Shown here in pieces: positions 31,934 through 39,116 of a stretch of DNA of 39,116 nucleotides. The stretch comes from Akkermansiaceae bacterium UBA5020 (lineage in GTDB: Bacteria > Verrucomicrobiota > Verrucomicrobiia > Verrucomicrobiales > DEV007). The notes beneath the pieces are model-generated. The model was given only the letters and a program-made list of their open reading frames with translations. It did no database searches and was not told where the DNA came from. Made by a program: the position numbers and the translations under genes. The stretch's first letter is position 1. Each line of letters opens with the position of its first letter. The stretch covers positions 39,128 to 78,243 of the forward strand of contig DGXY01000110.1 in assembly GCA_002396885.1 (NCBI GenBank), in the 5' to 3' direction.

Positions 31934-34384
31934 ATGGAACCGACCGAAGAGAAACGCCGCGAAATCGAGTGCCTCAAAAGCGACATCCTCGACCACCTCA
32001 TCCGCGACCAGGCCCACGGAGCCGCGTCGGCGACCCGCAACGACTGGTGGAGAGCCGTCTCCCTGACCGTCCGCGGCCGCGTCCTCGAGCGCGCCTACGA
32101 GGCCCGCCGCTCCGGCCAATACCGGGATGTGAAGCGCGCCTACTACCTCTCGCTCGAGTACCTGATGGGCCGTCTCCTCGTCAACAATCTCGTCAATCTC
32201 CAGATCCTCGACTCGTGCCGCGTCGCCCTCTCCGAGATGGGGCAGGACCTCGAAAACATCGTCCAGGAAAGCCCCGACCTCGGGCTCGGCAATGGCGGTC
32301 TCGGCCGCCTCGCGGCCTGTTTCATGGATTCGCTCGCGACCCTCGACCTCCCTGCTGTCGGCTACGGGATCAATTACGAGTTCGGCCTCTTCCGCCAGCG
32401 CTTCGTCGACGGCCAGCAGACCGAGTCGCCGGATGAATGGCGCCGCTTCGGCAGCCCGTGGGAAATCTGCCGTCCGGAATACGCCGTCGAGATCCCGCTT
32501 TACGGTCATGTCGAAATGCAGTTCGACGAACTCGGCAATGGCCGGCCCGTCTGGACCGGGACTCGCTCCATCCTCGGCGTGCCATGGGATATCCCGGCGG
32601 TCGGATACGGGGGCAACTCGGTGAACTACCTCCGCCTCTGGGAGAGCAAGGCCTCGCGCGATTTCGATCTCGATGTCTTCAACCGCGGCGGTTACGTCGA
32701 AGCCGTGCGCGAGAAATCGCTCAGCGAATCCGTCTCGAAGGTGCTCTACCCGAACGACTCGACCGAGGCCGGCAAGGAGCTGCGGCTCGTGCAGCAGTAT
32801 TTCTTCGTGACCTGCTCACTGCGCGACATCGTTCGCCGCCACCTCGCTGCCGGCAACGCGTGGGAAAGCCTGCCCGACCGTGCCGCAATCCAGCTCAACG
32901 ACACCCACCCAGCCATCGCCGTAGCCGAGCTGATGCGTCTCCTCGTCGACGACGAGAATCTCGCCTGGGACGATGCGTGGGCGATCTGCCACAAGACCTT
33001 CGCCTACACGAACCACACCCTCCTCCCCGAGGCGCTCGAGAAATGGAGCGTGCCGCTCTTTGAAAAAGTGCTGCCGCGGCACCTCCAGATCATCTACGAG
33101 ATCAACCGCCGCTTCCTCGAGGATCATGTCTCGAAACAGTGGCCCGGCGATATCGGAAAGCTCGCCGAGATGTCCATCATCGAGGAAGGCGCGCCGAAGA
33201 TGATCCGCATGGCTTATCTCTCCGTCGTCGGCAGCCATACCACCAACGGTGTCGCCGCCCTCCACACCGATCTGCTGAAACGTTACCTCTTCAAGAGTTT
33301 CTACGAACTCTTCCCCGGTCGCTTCCAGAACAAGACCAACGGGATCACCCCGCGTCGCTGGCTCAAGGCCTGCAACGAGGGACTTTCCGCCCTGATCGAC
33401 CGCTCCATCGGCACCGATTGGCCGGCCAATCTCGACAAGCTCCGCGGACTCGAGGCCTTCGCCGATGATCCGCAGTTCCAGGCCGAATTCATGGCCGTGA
33501 AGCGGCGCAACAAGGAACGCCTCGCCCGCCTCATCCAGGAACGCTGCGGCATCACCGTCGATCCCACCGCCCTCTTCGACGTGCAGATCAAGCGACTCCA
33601 CGAATACAAGCGCCAGCACCTCAATCTGCTGAACATCCTCACCCAATACCGCCGCCTCCTCCAGAATCCCGATCTCGACCTCGTCCCGCGGGTCTACGTC
33701 TTCGGGGCCAAGGCCGCGCCTGGCTATCAGCTGGCCAAGCAGATCATCCACGCGATCAACGCGATCGGCACGGTGATCAACAACGACGAGCGCATCGGCG
33801 GCAAGATCAAGGTCGCCTTCATCCCGAACTACGGCGTCAGTGCCGCCGAAGTCATCATCCCTGCGGCCGATCTCTCCGAGCAAATCTCCACCGCCGGCAA
33901 AGAGGCTTCGGGCACGGGCAACATGAAACTGGCCCTCAACGGAGCCCTCACCATCGGCACCCTCGACGGGGCCAACGTCGAGATCGGCGAGGAAGTCGGC
34001 GACGAGAACATCTTCATCTTCGGCCTCACCGTCGAGGAGGTCGAGGATCTATGGGCGAACGGCTACAATCCCTACGACCTCTACTGGGCCGATCCGGAAT
34101 TGAAGGACGTGATCGACTGGCTCAGCTCGACGGCCTTCGCACCGAAGGGTTCGTTCGACATGATCCGCGGCAGTCTTCTCGACGGGGGCGACCCCTACCT
34201 CTGTCTCGCCGACTACCGCGCCTATGTCGCCGCCCAGGCGAAAGTTGACGAGGCCTACCGCGATCCGGCCCGCTGGGCGAAAATGGCGATTCTCAACACC
34301 GCCCGCGTCGGTAAATTCTCGAGCGACCGCACCATTCGCGAATACGCCGAGCAGATTTGGGGGTTGTCACCGGTGCGGGTCTAG
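31934..34384 (+). CDS. glgP: Glycogen/starch/maltodextrin phosphorylase
   Basis: An 816-residue GT35 enzyme that releases glucose-1-phosphate from alpha-1,4-glucan with pyridoxal phosphate. The N-terminus DWWRAVSLTVRGRVLERAYEA leads to SLEYLMGRLLVNNLVNL and ESPDLGLGNGGLGRLAACFMDS. The C-terminal domain has QIKRLHEYKRQHLNLLNIL and the PLP site EASGTGNMKLALNGALTIG with Lys665, then TLDGANVEIGEEVG. The length matches the family (800-840). The ATG at 31934 is used because the open frame further upstream crosses the acyl-CoA synthetase remnant and the UPF0114 gene. It stands alone without other glg genes nearby, and the CPBP protease gene follows by 18 bases. Confidence 0.97.
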   Translation: MEPTEEKRREIECLKSDILDHLIRDQAHGAASATRNDWWRAVSLTVRGRVLERAYEARRSGQYRDVKRAYYLSLEYLMGRLLVNNLVNLQILDSCRVALSEMGQDLENIVQESPDLGLGNGGLGRLAACFMDSLATLDLPAVGYGINYEFGLFRQRFVDGQQTESPDEWRRFGSPWEICRPEYAVEIPLYGHVEMQFDELGNGRPVWTGTRSILGVPWDIPAVGYGGNSVNYLRLWESKASRDFDLDVFNRGGYVEAVREKSLSESVSKVLYPNDSTEAGKELRLVQQYFFVTCSLRDIVRRHLAAGNAWESLPDRAAIQLNDTHPAIAVAELMRLLVDDENLAWDDAWAICHKTFAYTNHTLLPEALEKWSVPLFEKVLPRHLQIIYEINRRFLEDHVSKQWPGDIGKLAEMSIIEEGAPKMIRMAYLSVVGSHTTNGVAALHTDLLKRYLFKSFYELFPGRFQNKTNGITPRRWLKACNEGLSALIDRSIGTDWPANLDKLRGLEAFADDPQFQAEFMAVKRRNKERLARLIQERCGITVDPTALFDVQIKRLHEYKRQHLNLLNILTQYRRLLQNPDLDLVPRVYVFGAKAAPGYQLAKQIIHAINAIGTVINNDERIGGKIKVAFIPNYGVSAAEVIIPAADLSEQISTAGKEASGTGNMKLALNGALTIGTLDGANVEIGEEVGDENIFIFGLTVEEVEDLWANGYNPYDLYWADPELKDVIDWLSSTAFAPKGSFDMIRGSLLDGGDPYLCLADYRAYVAAQAKVDEAYRDPARWAKMAILNTARVGKFSSDRTIREYAEQIWGLSPVRV

Positions 34385-34402
34385 GCGAGCGGTTGTCCCT
34401 CC

Positions 34403-35260
34403 ATGGACGACGAGATCGCCGCCAAACACGTGTTGCTTGACTTCGAACTGATCACCCTCATCGCGCTCGCGATGGGGGTTGGCGTCTACGCGGTGATGCG
34501 GCGCGTGAAGCGGCACCGTTCGGGATTGGAGAAGCCTCCCGGGGACTTCGATGGGTTCGACCTCATCCTCATGTTTTTCCCGGCGATGTTCTTTCTCATC
34601 AATCCCATCGCCGAAGCGCTCATCGTGGGGAAGGAAGACCCGGGCGAACTGACCGCGGAGATCGAGGCCTCCCCGGTCGTCTCGATTTTGATGAACCTCG
34701 GCTATTTCATGTTTGTCGGGGTGATGACCTACGGCCTCATCGAATGGGTGCGGAATCGCAGCGTCTCCGATCTTTTCGGACTGCGCCGCCTCCGCCCCGC
34801 CAACATCATCGTCCTCTCAATCATTGGAGGCGTCTTCTCGCTACTCCTCTGCGGCTGGATCGTCGGTGATTTCGCGAACCGCTACCTCGAGAGCCTCTTC
34901 GGCGAACTCGACCTGCAGGAACCGGTCAAAATGCTGCGAGAATCGGAATCCCCGGTCCACCTCATCCTCGCGGTCGTGATGGCCTGCGTCGCCGCCCCCT
35001 TCGTCGAGGAACTCCTCTTCCGCGGTTACATGTACCGAACCCTGCGCGAACTCACCCATCCCGTCTTTTCCGCCATGATCATCGCCGGCCTCTTCGCAGT
35101 GGTGCATGGGAATCTCCCCGCACTACTCCCGCTCTTGGTGTTCTCGCTCCTCCTCACGATCGCCTACGAGGCGACGCGATGCCTCTGGGTTCCCATCGGC
35201 ATGCACGCTTTCTTCAACGCGGCCAACATCGTCCTGATGATGACCAACACCGGCGAGTGA
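34403..35260 (+). CDS. CPBP-family intramembrane glutamic/metallo endopeptidase
   Basis: A 285-residue polytopic protein with about seven membrane spans. The CPBP (CAAX protease/bacteriocin-processing, ABI) motifs are present in order: motif 1 FVEELLFRGYMYRTLRE (EEx3R), motif 2 GLFAVVHGNLPAL (FxxxH) and motif 3 WVPIGMHAFFNAANIV (HxxxN). Members cleave membrane substrates or act in bacteriocin self-immunity or protein sorting. The target here cannot be told. It starts 18 bases after glgP, perhaps by read-through transcription rather than function, and converges with the large fusion gene 6 bases away. Confidence 0.9.
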   Translation: MDDEIAAKHVLLDFELITLIALAMGVGVYAVMRRVKRHRSGLEKPPGDFDGFDLILMFFPAMFFLINPIAEALIVGKEDPGELTAEIEASPVVSILMNLGYFMFVGVMTYGLIEWVRNRSVSDLFGLRRLRPANIIVLSIIGGVFSLLLCGWIVGDFANRYLESLFGELDLQEPVKMLRESESPVHLILAVVMACVAAPFVEELLFRGYMYRTLRELTHPVFSAMIIAGLFAVVHGNLPALLPLLVFSLLLTIAYEATRCLWVPIGMHAFFNAANIVLMMTNTGE

Positions 35261-35266
35261 AGGGGG

Positions 35267-37894
35267 TCACTTGCGGAACTCGACCCAGTCGACGTTCATC
35301 AGGCCTCCCTTGCCGGGATTGACAAAGACGAGGCAGACGTCGGCGCGGTCTTGCGTCTTTGTCAGGGTCGTCTCGAAGTCTTGGAACTTGTCCCAGCCGC
35401 CCGTGTTCGGCACCTCGACCGAGCCAAGGAGCGGTCCATCCGGAGCTCCCGCGCGAAACTCGATCGTGCCGCCGGAGCCGCCCGAGGAGGCCCGCACCTT
35501 CACCTTGCCGACTTCGGCGAGGGGAATTGACTTGAACCGCGCAACATGGCCGTGGGCGGTCGAGCCGATCACTTTGCCCTGCTTTTTCGGCCCTTCGAGC
35601 GCATCGGCCTGCTCGGCCTCAAGCTTGCGGGTGCGGAGTTTCACCACGGCCTTGCCCGCGAGGGAACCGGCGGGAGCCTTGCCAAGATCGGTAAAGGTCG
35701 CCTCGATCAGTCCGGTGGCGAGTTTGCCATCCTTCGGCGCGGTGATCTGTCCCTCGATTCCGCGCGCCACCGTCGGGGTGGTCTGGCCGTCGGCGAGCGA
35801 ATAGATCCACTTCACCATCATGTGGACCTCGTCGGCGGTGTGCTGCGGGTGCGGCAGCATGGGAATGAGTCCCCACACGTTCGCCGAGCCCTTGATCACC
35901 CGATCGACCGAGACCTCCACCGCACCGGGCTGACCCTTGTATTTCTTCGCGATCTCCATCAGGGGCGGGCCAACGAGTTTCTGATCGACCGAGTGACAGT
36001 TGAAACAATCCGACTGCTTCATGCGCGAAAGGCCCGGATCGACGTCGCTGAGTTTGCCATCGGCCGCAGCCCACGAGGAACTGACGAGCGTCCGCACGGA
36101 GAACTCGGCCTCGCGGCCCTTCGAGGCACCATCTTCGGTATCGCTCACCTCAAGACGGAAGTTGACCGGCTCGCCCGGGGTGAAGAAGTCGCCTTCCTGC
36201 GGCGAGAGGAATTTCACCACCGGCACCGAGTTACCCACCGTCACGGGAACGACCGCTTTTCCGGCGGCACCCTTGTCATCGCTCACGACGAGTTCGATAC
36301 GAAAATCGCCGGGATCCTTCATCGTCACCTTTGCTTCTTCGCCCTTGGCCAGGACCTGATCGCCGACGCGCCATTCGTAGGTCACGCCGTCGCCTTCGTG
36401 ATCCTTCGAACCGGCCGCGGAAAGGGTTAGCTCGAGCGGCTGGGGACCGGCCGTCGGGGTGACGGTCGCCTTCGTCACCGGAGCGAGATTGCCGCGCTGG
36501 TAACTCATGCGCACGAGCCGCGAATCGGCATTCGCACCCCAAGTCTCGCCGTAGTCCATGATATAGAGCGCGCCATCTTTGCCGAAGAAGAAATCAACAG
36601 GACGCTTGATCTGGAATCGCCCGCTGCCGTCGTCATCACCCTGGGCCACGCGGGCGGCAGCGGTGAAAGGCAGGATTTCCTGGAGGTTCCCCCCGTCATC
36701 GAGGCGAGCCCAGTGAATAAAGGGCCGCTGCCAGTCGTAGAAGAGGACCATGCCGTCGAAGTATTCGGGAAGACCGCCGGTCTTTTCGAAACCAGAGTCG
36801 TAGTGGAAGACCGGACCGCCGCAGGCGGTGCGCCCGCCCTTGCCGAGGATGGGAAATTCCGGCGAATCCGCTCCGGGATAAAAGACGAAAGGAGCCTGCA
36901 CCGGCGGCAGCTCGGCAAGGCCGGTGTTGTTGGGGCTTTTGTTAGAGGGCTTGGCCTTGTCGTAGACCGCGCCGGGCACCTTCGCAGCGAAGTCGTAATC
37001 GAGGTAGACGCGGTTGCCGCGTGAATAGGGCCAGCCGTAATTCCCCGGGCCGCGGAGCTGATTGACGGTGTCGAAACCGCGCGGACCGCGCTCTTCCCTG
37101 TCGCCACCGGCATCAGGACCGACGTCGCCGACATAAACATAGCCGGTCTTTGGATCGATGTTGAAACGCCAGGGATTGCGGAAGCCCATCGCGAAAATCT
37201 CGGGAAGCGTCTTCGGCGTGCCTTTCGGGAAAAGATTGCCTTCCGGAATGGTGTAGCCGCCCTCGGGCGTCGGCTGGATGCGGAGGATCTTGCCGCGCAG
37301 ATCGTTCGTGTTGGCGGAGGATTTCTGGGCGTCCCAAGGGCCGCGGTCGGGACGCTCGTCGATCGGCGCGTAGCCTTCGGAGTCGTTGAAGGGATTCGTG
37401 TTGTCGCCCGTGGAGATGTAGAGGCAACCATCAGGGCCGAAGCGCAGGGCTCCGGCGTGGTGACAGCACTGCTCGCGCTGCTCGGGCCAATTAAGAAGGT
37501 CCTTGCGCGAGCCCATGTCGAGCTTGCCGTCTTTCAGGGTGAAACGGCTGATGTATTGGCCGTCGTAATCCGGCGGCGAGTGCATGAAGTAGATCCACGA
37601 ATTCTTGGCGAACTCCGGATCGAGGGCCATGCCGAGGAGCCCGTTCTCCTGCGCCGTCGTCACCGTGATCTCGCCGATCTCCGAGACGAGTTTCGTCTTC
37701 GGATCAAAAGCCTTCACCTTGCCGGCGATCTCGTGGAAAAAGATGCGGCCATCCGGAGCCTCCTGCATCGTCATCGGCTGCGGCAGGCTCTCCGCAAGGA
37801 CTTCAAAGTGGAAACGGTAGTCGGGCGGCGCCGCCTCTTGGGCGGAGACGGGCAGGACGATCAGCGTGAGGGCGGCGATGAGGTTTCGGGACAT
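35267..37894 (-). CDS. Exported fusion: GSDH-like propeller, PKD, cytochrome c and CBM6-like domains
   Basis: An 875-residue protein from the ATG at 37894, which opens a signal peptide (MSRNLIAALTLIVLPVSA). Residues about 35-480 form a glucose/sorbosone dehydrogenase-type propeller (LGMALDPEFAKNSWIYFMHS, HHAGALRFGPDGCLYISTGD, FAMGFRNPWRFNIDP). A PKD domain (about 485-575) and an Ig-like segment follow. A cytochrome c domain has CFNCH at Cys630/Cys633/His634, with a likely Met ligand in IPMLPHPQH. The last 130 residues resemble a CBM6/35-type sugar-binding module ending LVFVNPGKGGLMNVDWVEF. It probably oxidises a sugar-like substrate in the periplasm and passes electrons to its own haem. The substrate is unknown. 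Confidence 0.92.
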   Translation of the reverse strand: MSRNLIAALTLIVLPVSAQEAAPPDYRFHFEVLAESLPQPMTMQEAPDGRIFFHEIAGKVKAFDPKTKLVSEIGEITVTTAQENGLLGMALDPEFAKNSWIYFMHSPPDYDGQYISRFTLKDGKLDMGSRKDLLNWPEQREQCCHHAGALRFGPDGCLYISTGDNTNPFNDSEGYAPIDERPDRGPWDAQKSSANTNDLRGKILRIQPTPEGGYTIPEGNLFPKGTPKTLPEIFAMGFRNPWRFNIDPKTGYVYVGDVGPDAGGDREERGPRGFDTVNQLRGPGNYGWPYSRGNRVYLDYDFAAKVPGAVYDKAKPSNKSPNNTGLAELPPVQAPFVFYPGADSPEFPILGKGGRTACGGPVFHYDSGFEKTGGLPEYFDGMVLFYDWQRPFIHWARLDDGGNLQEILPFTAAARVAQGDDDGSGRFQIKRPVDFFFGKDGALYIMDYGETWGANADSRLVRMSYQRGNLAPVTKATVTPTAGPQPLELTLSAAGSKDHEGDGVTYEWRVGDQVLAKGEEAKVTMKDPGDFRIELVVSDDKGAAGKAVVPVTVGNSVPVVKFLSPQEGDFFTPGEPVNFRLEVSDTEDGASKGREAEFSVRTLVSSSWAAADGKLSDVDPGLSRMKQSDCFNCHSVDQKLVGPPLMEIAKKYKGQPGAVEVSVDRVIKGSANVWGLIPMLPHPQHTADEVHMMVKWIYSLADGQTTPTVARGIEGQITAPKDGKLATGLIEATFTDLGKAPAGSLAGKAVVKLRTRKLEAEQADALEGPKKQGKVIGSTAHGHVARFKSIPLAEVGKVKVRASSGGSGGTIEFRAGAPDGPLLGSVEVPNTGGWDKFQDFETTLTKTQDRADVCLVFVNPGKGGLMNVDWVEFRK

Positions 37895-38019
37895 GCGGTC
37901 GTAACAGTAGCCGATCCGGACGCCCCGTCCAGTGCCCTGCCTCACGGGAAGAAGGGATCAGGGAGTGGCCCCGGCGGGCGGCTCGACGACTTTTTCAAGT
38001 TCGCAGGTCCTTCAAAAAA

Positions 38020-38718
38020 CTAGTTTCCGAACCACTTCGCAAAAGTCGGGAAGCTAGCGCCGAGCGGGAATTTTTCAGAGTCAACAAAACGGCCCACACA
38101 GAGGATCGCGCCGATCAAGAGACACAACAACGCTGAACAGCCAGCCTTGCCTTCGGCTTTCTGCTTCTTGGCTGAGGCGGGCCAGCCTGTATCCGGATGT
38201 CCATACACGGCATCGATCGTTCCAATCCGAACCGGATAACCCTGAATATTCAGGCGCTGCCTTACGATTTCGAAGAAGCGGTTGCGTGCGGCCTCCGCCG
38301 TAATGGGACCACCGTATTCGCCCAAGTTCATCCTGCCTGATCCAGTGAAAACACCAATCATCATAGGCATCGAGGCTTCACCACCGAGATCATTAAGCCT
38401 TTTCGAAGCCCCACCGGGCATTGCCGACCATCCCGCCAAATTAGGTCGCTCAAGGGTGACGCATAGCACTGGCCTGCTTGATGGGCCATGCGGATTCTTG
38501 GCCTTGTTGTAGAAAACAGTCATCGCGTAGGGGTAGGCCATCGGCGACTTCGCAACAGAACTACCCGTCATCTCCTGCCCACCCTGGGCAACCATCATCG
38601 GATCCTTCTGGAGAACGGCAAAGAAGTCACCCCAGATCCATGCGTCGCCAGAATCCTTGCTTTGCATTGGAGTAGGCATTGATGGCCAATCCGAGAGGTT
38701 AATAAGTTCAAAGCTCAT
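38020..38718 (-). CDS. Orphan protein, 232 aa, predicted C-terminal membrane anchor
   Basis: I do not recognise a family. The product has no signal peptide. Its first about 185 residues are soluble, with many Met, Gly and Pro residues (GDFFAVLQKDPMMVAQGGQEM, ERPNLAGWSAMPGGASKRLN, NRFFEIVRQRLNIQGYPVRIG). A Lys-rich patch (SAKKQKAEGK) precedes one hydrophobic span (CSALLCLLIGAILCVGRFV), and a short tail follows. This is a tail-anchored layout with the bulk in the cytoplasm. The gene is in DNA visibly lower in GC than the rest of the window, which suggests accessory or recently acquired sequence. No usable neighbour context exists to its right. Confidence 0.6.
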   Translation of the reverse strand: MSFELINLSDWPSMPTPMQSKDSGDAWIWGDFFAVLQKDPMMVAQGGQEMTGSSVAKSPMAYPYAMTVFYNKAKNPHGPSSRPVLCVTLERPNLAGWSAMPGGASKRLNDLGGEASMPMMIGVFTGSGRMNLGEYGGPITAEAARNRFFEIVRQRLNIQGYPVRIGTIDAVYGHPDTGWPASAKKQKAEGKAGCSALLCLLIGAILCVGRFVDSEKFPLGASFPTFAKWFGN

Positions 38719-39116
38719 GGTTTGTGTTTCGCCATTTTGCCATCCACGACTTGTGGCTCGGTAGCAAGTTTGGTAGTCCTATTCGAAATTCGGGTTTCAT
38801 CTTCAAAGCCTTCCCGAGTGATCACTTCGCGTTTTGTAATTTGAATCGCTTCTTGGCTGGCTCTTGTTGCAAAAGAATAGCTTTTTCACCCTTCAGCCGC
38901 CCAACCTGCCGAAGGCCAGAGTCGACTGGGAGGGACAGGGGCTATCCGAAGAATCCCCTGGTGTTTTTGTTTGTTCGTTTCTTTCCGAGCCTTCCTCCGG
39001 ACTCCCCAAGCAGATGGCAGAAGAAGTGCCATACGGTCACAATTTGTCATTTTTTAAAACAATAGCACCTGGGGATGGACAAACTTAGGGGGAGGGGGTG
39101 AAGAAAGTTCCCGCAA
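38719..39116. other. 398-base lower-GC stretch with no convincing gene
   Basis: Short open frames on the plus strand give Ser/Phe/Cys-rich products without family resemblance or start signals. The part next to 38718 should hold the promoter of the orphan minus-strand gene. The end contains T-rich and G-rich tracts (tgtcattttttaaaac, gggggagggggtg). I saw no tRNA, inverted repeat of note or mobile-element hallmark. Confidence 0.4.

Noticed and set aside
38724..39065. 113-codon frame at the right end
   Set aside because: It has no start signal or family features, and its Phe/Ser/Cys-rich content looks like non-coding sequence.

Overview
The window (39,116 bases) is a dense, high-GC bacterial chromosome segment. 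Several features point to Verrucomicrobiota or a close PVC relative: a PSCyt-type c-cytochrome/WD40 pair with DUF1549/DUF1553, an ELWxxDGT-repeat secreted protein, an SHD1-like domain, a GSDH-PKD-cytochrome c-CBM6 fusion, and mostly weak Shine-Dalgarno sequences. This assignment is inferred from gene families, not from a marker gene. I saw no rRNA, tRNA, CRISPR array or transposase.

Layout. 1-4809: the 3' part of typA/bipA, a secreted ELWxxDGT protein that stops inside a repeat, and a short chimera joining a signal peptide to a duplicated typA tail. An intact paralogue of the chimera's N-terminus follows (choice-of-anchor-D-like). 5182-9007: a type III polyketide synthase faces a minus-strand run of YceI lipid-binding protein, class I methyltransferase, 43-aa membrane peptide and FAD oxidoreductase. 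This is a plausible alkyl-resorcinol, -pyrone or -quinone type lipid pathway. 9061-12657: a GNAT-fold protein, an HtrA protease and a cysteine-less thioredoxin-fold SHD1 protein run in the same direction. 12771-20675: a ten-gene Mrp-like cation/proton antiporter operon in the order E-F-G-MbhD-(MbhE+B)-C-D-D'-X-D'', with three ND2/MrpD-like channel subunits and no full-length MrpA.

20679-24124 holds housekeeping-type genes: HDAC-family deacetylase, DUF3592, YqeY, IspD, a small secreted protein and a QueD-like protein. 24316-30663 is a minus-strand series of exported proteins: Tat-exported flavin amine oxidase, trypsin-like protease, DUF1549/DUF1553 cytochrome and cytochrome-WD40 protein. 31041-35260 holds a UPF0114 membrane protein, an acyl-CoA synthetase remnant, glycogen phosphorylase and a CPBP membrane protease. 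35267-37894 encodes the large GSDH-cytochrome fusion. After about 38,000 the base composition drops and only an orphan tail-anchored protein is visible.

The most unusual points are the 155-bp typA tail duplication fused in frame to an export signal, the T3PKS/YceI lipid locus, and the Mrp-like operon, in which one channel subunit has lost the central TM8 lysine and carries a His-rich loop. Two gene scars also lie at 30.7-31.8 kb.
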